In this document: piece after piece, positions 57,526 through 64,000 of the stretch
How the letters are laid out: each line of letters opens with the position of its first letter
Position numbering within the stretch: the first letter of the stretch is position 1
From: Hemibagrus wyckioides
Taxonomy: Eukaryota > Chordata > Actinopteri > Siluriformes > Bagridae
Assembly: GCF_019097595.1 (NCBI RefSeq)
Contig: NC_080732.1
Coordinates: 4,119,354 to 4,183,353, forward strand
Reading direction: 5' to 3'
Length of the DNA: 64,000 nucleotides
Translations under genes and position numbers: made by a program
Notes under the pieces: generated by a model
Database searches by the model: none
Told to the model about the DNA's origin: nothing
What the model saw: the letters and a program-made list of their open reading frames with translations, nothing else

Positions 57526-60500
57526 TAGCAAAAAAGTGCTGGCCACCATTGCAATCTCATTTTATATTCATGACTTTCAGCTTTTAGGAACAATTCCATC
57601 TTTATACTTTGGAAGATGGACCAAAGGGTAAGAGTGATGATGATGATTCTAGTTGGACAAGATGGCCATCCCATAACACTACAGCTCACAGTCAAGTTTT
57701 GTTCATGTTTAGAGATAACGGATTACTGCATCCCAAGCCACCATTTGACAAAAACCTGGATATGGCTCTTGGCAGATATTTATTGAAAGGATTCTGGCAA
57801 AAGATAGCTACATCAGCTCCAGCGATATAAGTAAACATGTCTTGGTTGATCGTGTAAATTGAATGTTCCACCAAAGAATGAAGCAGATGCCCTTATCAGA
57901 GATGCATTTCAGATTCAGGACACGCTGTTCTGATAGACGAGAGAAAAGCAGAGGTAGGCATTAGGATCAGATTAGTGCACGGCTACGTTTGCCGCATTCC
58001 TTTGTCTGTTGGATGCTATCAACATGAGGGTTTGTTTAGAGAAGGTGCATGGGTGCGTGCTCAAAAGCATCCTCTGAGACGGCATCATCGTGGCATCAGG
58101 GAGATGAATGCGTAGTATTTAGCAGTCTCACAACAGTCATTCTATTGTTAAAATTCTGGAATGTTCCATGTAACCGTAATGACCTCGGTTTGCCGTTATA
58201 GACAAATCAAGATTCTGCAGGATTAAAAGTCTTTTCAAATATTCAGAGCGCTATCAACGGTTGTAACTTTCCTGTCCTGGTTAAGACTGATTTTCTGATT
58301 AGATGCGACACCGCGCTTAGATGAAATAACCTGAATCTTAAGGAATAGCTCCAGGCCGTATTGGCCGCTTGCTTTAGCCCAGAATGCCTGCGCTTTTATA
58401 GAACCCAGCAGCCCTGCGACCCTGGCTGCAACCTTCCATTAGCAACCCGAGTTTGTTTGGAGTTTTGTCATGGTGTGGCAATTTCATGAGCATCACGCTG
58501 ACACACTCATCCAAGCACATCTGACCCACATCCCCGCTCTTGGGATAATAGATGTTGGAAGTGCTCTTGGTTCAGAAAGACGTGGGAGGGGTGGGCTATT
58601 AACAAGACTGGTGGTATAAGCAAAATTTGGAAACCTCGTCGCAAACACTTCCAAGTATTTCAGCCAGAACTGCACTTAAAAAGTGTTTTAAGTATTTTCT
58701 GACTGCGAGTTATTCAACACACCTGCTGCACCAGCTACGTTAGCGGAAGCAGCGATTGGTGAAACGAGTGCCAACAGGCTAATAAACCTTGTTAGCATAT
58801 GTTTAAAATGGAGACATGGAAGAGAGGAAATGAGAGCTGGCGATGAAAAGCTGGGCCTACAAGCAAGACAGAATCACACCTTATCCAGAGGCTCCTGGCA
58901 CTGCAATGGGTAGACTTTTATAGACATCGGAAAAGGCTGAGAAATTACTCTTTCCTTGACAAGGACTGGCCTACTCTACCTACATCTCTCGAATATTTCG
59001 ATTTGGAGGACAGAAAATAAAATTGGCCTCAAATTAAACCAACACCTAGAGAACCAGGCTGAGAACCAGGTCTGGCACCACAGACCTCATCCAATTCTCC
59101 AACTCCTGGCACACGTCATAAATTAAACACTTTCTACATGCAAAAAGTTCTAGTTCCTGTAGTTTCCAGCTGCAAAAAAGAAAAAAAAAAAAGCTGTCAC
59201 ATTCAACACTTTCATGTTCAAGCTAATAACACAGAGGTTATTTACGGACATAAGCATGCTGTAATGTGTAAATTGACAAATACATATTTAAAATAAATTA
59301 TAAAAAAAAAAAATTTGTATATAACAAAATCATCTCCATTCTTGATAATTATTTGTATTTATTTATTTTTTTTAAATTAACATCACATGATTTTATATAT
59401 ACAGAAATTATATGTACACAGAAAACATTTTATTTTTAGAATTATCCAGAATTACTAATAAATTATCCAGAGCAACTTACAGAAATAGTTTGAAGTCCTT
59501 ATCAATAGAAAAATCCTGATAATAGTTCAGAAGCTCACAGACTATGAAAAAGTCTGAAAACTCTACTGGAAAGTAAAATAATAATAAAAAAAATTGTACT
59601 GTAACTTAATGCATGATGATACTGATATTATATCATATCTGCACTACTGGTCACTTACTCTGATTAATCTGCCCCAAAATCCATCCTGCCATCACAACAG
59701 CTCCTTTAGCACAATCACCAGGTCTGACTTTACAATCTACGAGGGTTATGCGGCTTAATGTTTGGATTATCACCATAAATCTTTAGCACATGCTAAGTTA
59801 GACGTGCTGTAATTAAAAAAAAATAAAACCATTTCAGACAGACTTAACCCAAACAAACTGGCCCATTAAATTTCAAAAGCCATCACTTTTCCTCCATGAT
59901 CTCAAAGGTGTGGAAAAACTGCCACAATGAGATTTCAGTCCAGACTTGAATTGGGAGTTTACGCAGGCGGTCCCGAGGGGCCCCTATCACATAGCGACAT
60001 TTTATTTTCAGAGATCCTCGAGAGACCGGCTTGTACCAGCTCCTTGTGGCAACTGGAGTTTATGGGCTATTAAATTTAGTCCATCAAAAAACCAATGCTA
60101 TGGACTTAAGAAAGGTGAACGAGGAGGTAAATCATGTTTGATGGATGTCATAAGATTTCATTTGTTAAATGCTAGTCTGGGTACAAATTAGTTCTCCAGA
60201 CTTCAACCGTACGTTGTTGTCTGCGAGCAGGAGATGCGTCACAGAAAAACGATTTAAGTCGTAAGACAGACCAAGACACACACTATATGGTGTCGAACAG
60301 AGGCGAAGCATAATGTCAGCACAAAGACCAAGCACAGCCGTGTGTGTGTGTGTTGGGCGGGGTGTTAAATCCAGTTTCCTGTGGTAGAAGACTACTGATA
60401 ATTAAGTCATTCAGCTGAACAGGAGGTGGCTTAATAACAGGCGTCTCATGTATATCTGAAAAAAGCCTGAGCCTCTTTCATTTGCTTTCAGCACTCGTAA

Positions 60501-61165
60501 TGAGTTAGCATTAGCATTTTACAGCCTTTGACTAGAAAAAAAAAGGGGAAGGTGATGGCAGCCAGGTAGGAAAAGAGAGGAAGTGAGGAGACATGAATTG
60601 CCTGAATAAGTCTAAATCACTGGTTGTAAATAGGTTAGAGTAGGAAACTCTTTTTAACATGTAGGCATGTAGGTGGAGAAATTACGCTCTCAGTTTGTTG
60701 CACAAGAAAAACAATACACACAAAAAACAATGGCGTTAATCCATTGTAGTGCCTGACAAGTTTAATATTTATTCACCACCAGCAATCAGGCAGATCAGTC
60801 ATTCAGAGACATATCAGGAAATAAATAATGAGAGAAAATAAAACAGGACATTTGTCTTAACAGATGCTCTTAAAACTGACACCTTAACTAATATAGTGAA
60901 CAGCCTGAGCTGTAATAAAGAAATAAACTAGTAACTAGATGTATAACCATGTTGAAACTAGAAACTTCCCGAATCTGGGATTTTCATGGACAAAAGAATG
61001 GTCCGAATAAAAAAAAAAAAATAACCGTTCTGTGGTTGTAAACAATTTATTGATGTGAGACGCGAAGGATTAAAGCCGGATTCTTTACCTGTTCAGCAGA
61101 AAAGCATCTCATGGGTTTTCAGCCTAGTATATTAAAAATCTCAGATATACTCCGGTACAACTGCG
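57526..61165. other. Non-coding stretch, nothing recognised
   Basis: AT-rich, with several A/T homopolymer runs (59.3 kb) and short ORFs without domains. Confidence 0.45.
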
Positions 61166-61251
61166 TTACAGTAAAACCTCGTTAATTGTCCATATTTACC
61201 ATTTTCTGAGGTGACAGAAAAAGGGACCACAAGGATTTTTTTTCCAGGTAC

Positions 61252-61322
61252 GTACAAACAAACAAACAAAAAAACAAACAAATAAATAAATGTCTTAACA
61301 AAAAAAAATGTACATTTAGAAA

Positions 61323-61361
<39 letters not shown>

Positions 61362-61812
61362 ATACAAATTTGGAAATAAATAAAGAGTTTTAACATAAAA
61401 TGTACATTTGTAAATAAGTAAATAAATAAATAAATTAAAAAAATGTTAACAAAATGTACATTTGGAAATAAGTAAAAGAAAGAAATAGTTTTAACAAAAA
61501 ATGTACATGTGGAAATAAGTGAATAAATAAAGTTAACATAAAATGTACATTTGTAAATAAATAAATAAATTAAAAAAATGTTAACAAAATGTACATTTGG
61601 AAATAAGTAAAAGAAAGAAATAGTTTTAACAAAAAATGTACATGTGGAAATAAGTGAATAAATAAATGTTAACAAAATGTACATTTGGAAATAAGTAAAT
61701 AAATAAATGTTAACAAAATGTACATTTGGAAATAAGTAAATAAATAAATAAATAAATAGATAGATAGATAGTTTTAACAAAAAAATTGTACATTTGGAAA
61801 TAAGTAAACAAA
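61252..61812. repeat. ATAAA/AAAT-based minisatellite with a longer repeat unit
   Basis: AAATAAATAAAT runs alternate with a second motif, TTAACAAAATGTACATTTGG followed by AAATAAGTAA. This makes about nine irregular units of roughly 40-75 bp. One longer block (about 61440-61510 and again about 61575-61650, both with AAAGAAAGAAATAGTTTTAAC) is duplicated. The 154-codon minus ORF (Phe/Tyr/Leu/Ile repeats) is an artefact of this array. Confidence 0.9.
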
Positions 61813-62905
61813 AACAAAAACAAACATTACCACAGTAAATTTCTGTAGCAATGCAGGTTACATTAATGGACCATAATGTACAGGTTTATTCAAATCCATG
61901 AACATTACAATGTGTCTGTTTTTATTTAGAAATCTGCCTAAAATGTGCTTTGGAGGTCAATTATATAAAAACGCTCATACATTTTATTACATCATGACGT
62001 CGAATAAAGAAAACCTTAAAATCTCCACAAGACAGATAGCTCATGGTTGATGATGTCACCGCACGGAGGCGTCTTTTTCCTGTGTCTCGGGCTGCCTGCC
62101 TTTTCAAACAGTAGCTCTGACTTGAACGACACTCGAAATCCCTGATCTCGCAGAGTCACTGGTGAAAACTAAGAGTGCAGTGTAAACAGAGGAGATCAGG
62201 ACAGATGAGTCAGGTCCTTCAGTCAGGAAAGTGGTGTGGAACTATTTAACCGGAGTGTTGCCATATAGGGAGACGTTTCACCCATGACATCCTTCTGCCC
62301 CCTTTGGCTGAACTTCCTCCGGTCTGGATTTTAAAAATAACCTTCATACTGATCCTCTCCACACCCTGTCTTTTCCGTCGTCTTCTTCATCCTCCCCAAA
62401 AAAGGTTTTAGAGCAATTAGGAATTAGCATTCCGTACTTTCGGAGTAAAGAGTGCTATCTTCTGCCCCCCGATTCCACCCCGCCAGATAGCAAACAGCCC
62501 CAACCTGGCCAGCTGTGTTCATTCCACACCCGCCTGCATCCTGTTCTCACACACTTGCTGTTCTGCCATGATTCACAATGCAATTTCCACTCATTTGGAA
62601 GGTAAACTAACTGGTCTGGTCTTGCCCTGACAAAATGTTTCTCCTGTACCCATCATCTGGCAGAAGATCTCTACAGAAGATCTCTCTATTATAGATCTCT
62701 ACTGACCACGGCTGTGTTTTTTCAGACTTTTGACTAGAAAAAGGCTCGCATTTGGCAAAAAAAAGTCAAAACTGTCGTCAAAATGTGTAGAAAAAGTTTA
62801 AACAACAGAAGGAGGCAAAGTGTATCTTTCTGATGCCCTAAAATTAACATGTAGGTCTCAGCACTGGGGGGAAAAAAGTTGTTTTTTCAATAGGTAAATG
62901 ACAGC

Positions 62906-63018
62906 AAATAAAAGAAAGAAAGAAAGACACACAAGTGGGTCATTGTCAAGCCAAAGAAAGAAAGAAAGAAAGAAAGAAAGACAAGAGGGTCATTGTCAAG
63001 CCAAATAAAGAAAGAAAC
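62906..63018. repeat. (GAAA)n microsatellite with a duplicated spacer
   Basis: GAAA runs alternate with the spacer GGGTCATTGTCAAGCCAAA, which occurs twice (about 62937-62955 and 62987-63005). This makes a tandem unit of about 50 bp. Confidence 0.9.
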
Positions 63019-63713
63019 TCCTATTAAACATTATCTCTTCAAATATTTTCTGAGAAAAACATAAGCACCTAAGAATTTCATCAGACAACAAAACAGTGTA
63101 AGTTCGGTAATTAAAAACGTCTGGCCTGCTTGATTGACAGCCCATCAGCATGAATAAGTTCCTGGAGCAAAGGCCAAAAGTTTTGGCTCCCTGTGGTCTG
63201 GATTTACACACAAAACATGTCTCACATCATCTCTTCTCCTCCTCCTGTTAGTTTAACCCCAATGTTAATACACCTCTCTGACGCACCTTTTTAAAAAGAC
63301 TCCTTCACCTCTGTGCCTCTAAACTTTAACTTTTTCCCAGCGTGATCCTAAACACCAAGATGACAGACTGAAACAAACTTTTTTTTAAAAAAAAAAAAAA
63401 AGCTTTGCTTAATCAGCCTTATGAGGCCGCACGCTGATCCGTTAAACAGCCTGTCGGTGCTGAGACAGCTCAATCTGAAGACGGGGTGCTGAACAGCTCA
63501 CAACTCGCGGGTGAAGCTAACAGAGATGATGAGTTTCCAGCATGTGGGAAACGGTTGACATGCTTGACCTTTCGACCTCACTCTGTGCACCTGTCTGCAG
63601 GGTTCCAGCACTCGCTCAGAAACTCGAGCCAGCTCCTGCTTTCACTGACCTGAGGAATCCTCGAATACCACATCCACAACATTCTCCAGAAGATTTAACA
63701 GCATATATTTGTG

Positions 63714-63737
63714 TCTATATATATATATATATATATA
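63714..63737. repeat. (AT)n microsatellite
   Basis: About ten TA units followed by a poly-T run that abuts the Tc1-like fragment. Confidence 0.92.
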
Positions 63738-63754
63738 ATTTTTTTTTTTCTCTT

Positions 63755-64000
63755 TTCCATTATGACCACCTGCCTAATATTGTGTTCTGACCAGTCATGC
63801 ACTGTGTGTTCCGACACCTTTCTATCAGAACCAGCATTAACTTCTTCAGTAATTTGAGCAACAGTAACTCGTCTGTTGGATCGGATCACACGGGTCAGCC
63901 TTCGCTCCCCACGTGCATCAGTGAGCCTTGGCCGCCCATGACCCTGTCACCGGTTCACCACTGTTCCTTTCTTGGACCACTCTTGATAGATACTGACCAC
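63755..64000 (-). mobile_element. Tc1/mariner-family transposon fragment, internally deleted, runs off the right edge
   Basis: Left end CCATTATGACCACCTGCCTA and then ATATTGTG is a terminal-repeat end known from fish Tc1-like elements. It is joined at about 63783 directly to the region encoding, on the minus strand, an N-terminal helix-turn-helix stretch (VIRSNRRVTVAQITEEVNAG, then SDRKVSEHTVH). The C-terminal transposase half that should lie between is missing, so the copy is a deletion derivative. The other end lies beyond the window. Confidence 0.75.

Noticed and set aside
61316..61780. 154-codon minus-strand ORF rich in Phe, Tyr, Leu and Ile
   Set aside because: It is generated by the AAAT minisatellite; the repeat peptide follows the DNA repeat unit.
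61252..61812. CRISPR-like array
   Set aside because: Units are irregular low-complexity AT repeats with no unique spacers, in vertebrate DNA.

Overview
This is vertebrate nuclear DNA, most likely from a teleost fish. The evidence is one intron-split gene encoding a secreted vertebrate-type sulfatase, long AT-rich non-coding stretches, many (CA)n, (GA)n and (AT)n microsatellites, tRNA-derived SINEs, Tc1/pogo/hAT-like DNA-transposon remnants, and no bacterial-style gene packing. From memory, the SINE and low-copy repeat types resemble those of ostariophysan fishes such as catfishes and characins. That placement is only suggestive.

The one supported protein-coding gene lies on the minus strand at positions 1408-10770. 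It encodes the N-terminal 461 residues of an extracellular heparan-sulfate 6-O-endosulfatase (Sulf family). Nine exons carrying coding sequence were placed by AG/GT boundaries, and the reading phase matches at every junction. Together they hold the signal peptide, the Asp-Asp metal ligands, the CxPSR formylglycine motif, the Asp-His-Gly metal site and the end of the catalytic domain. The gene continues past position 1 of the window, where the basic hydrophilic domain and C-terminal domain should lie. The start-codon exon begins with a splice acceptor inside the 5' UTR, so at least one non-coding exon lies upstream. A CpG-rich block at about 26.27-26.5 kb that ends in a splice donor is a candidate for it. 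The paralogue (sulf1, sulf2 or another copy) is not settled by the residues.

Positions 11-64 kb hold no second gene that I can support. They are either a very large 5'-UTR intron or upstream intergenic DNA. The recognisable content is repeats: a fish interspersed element (12.25 kb), a SINE inserted in a Tc1-like remnant (18.6-19.17 kb), a tRNA-derived SINE (38.6 kb), three copies of one pogo/Tigger-like MITE family (42.7, 45.8 and 52.8 kb) of which the first is split by a hAT-like element with an 8-bp target duplication, another tRNA-like SINE (51.2 kb), a Tc1-like fragment (56.6 kb), a low-copy fish repeat (57.3 kb), an ATAAA-based minisatellite (61.3-61.8 kb) and a Tc1-family fragment running off the right edge. 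Two good CTCF-type motifs in divergent orientation (22.5 and 28.2 kb) flank the candidate promoter.

No CRISPR array, viral gene or bacterial system is present. All family identifications rest on reading the sequence and on memory of the families; no database was searched.
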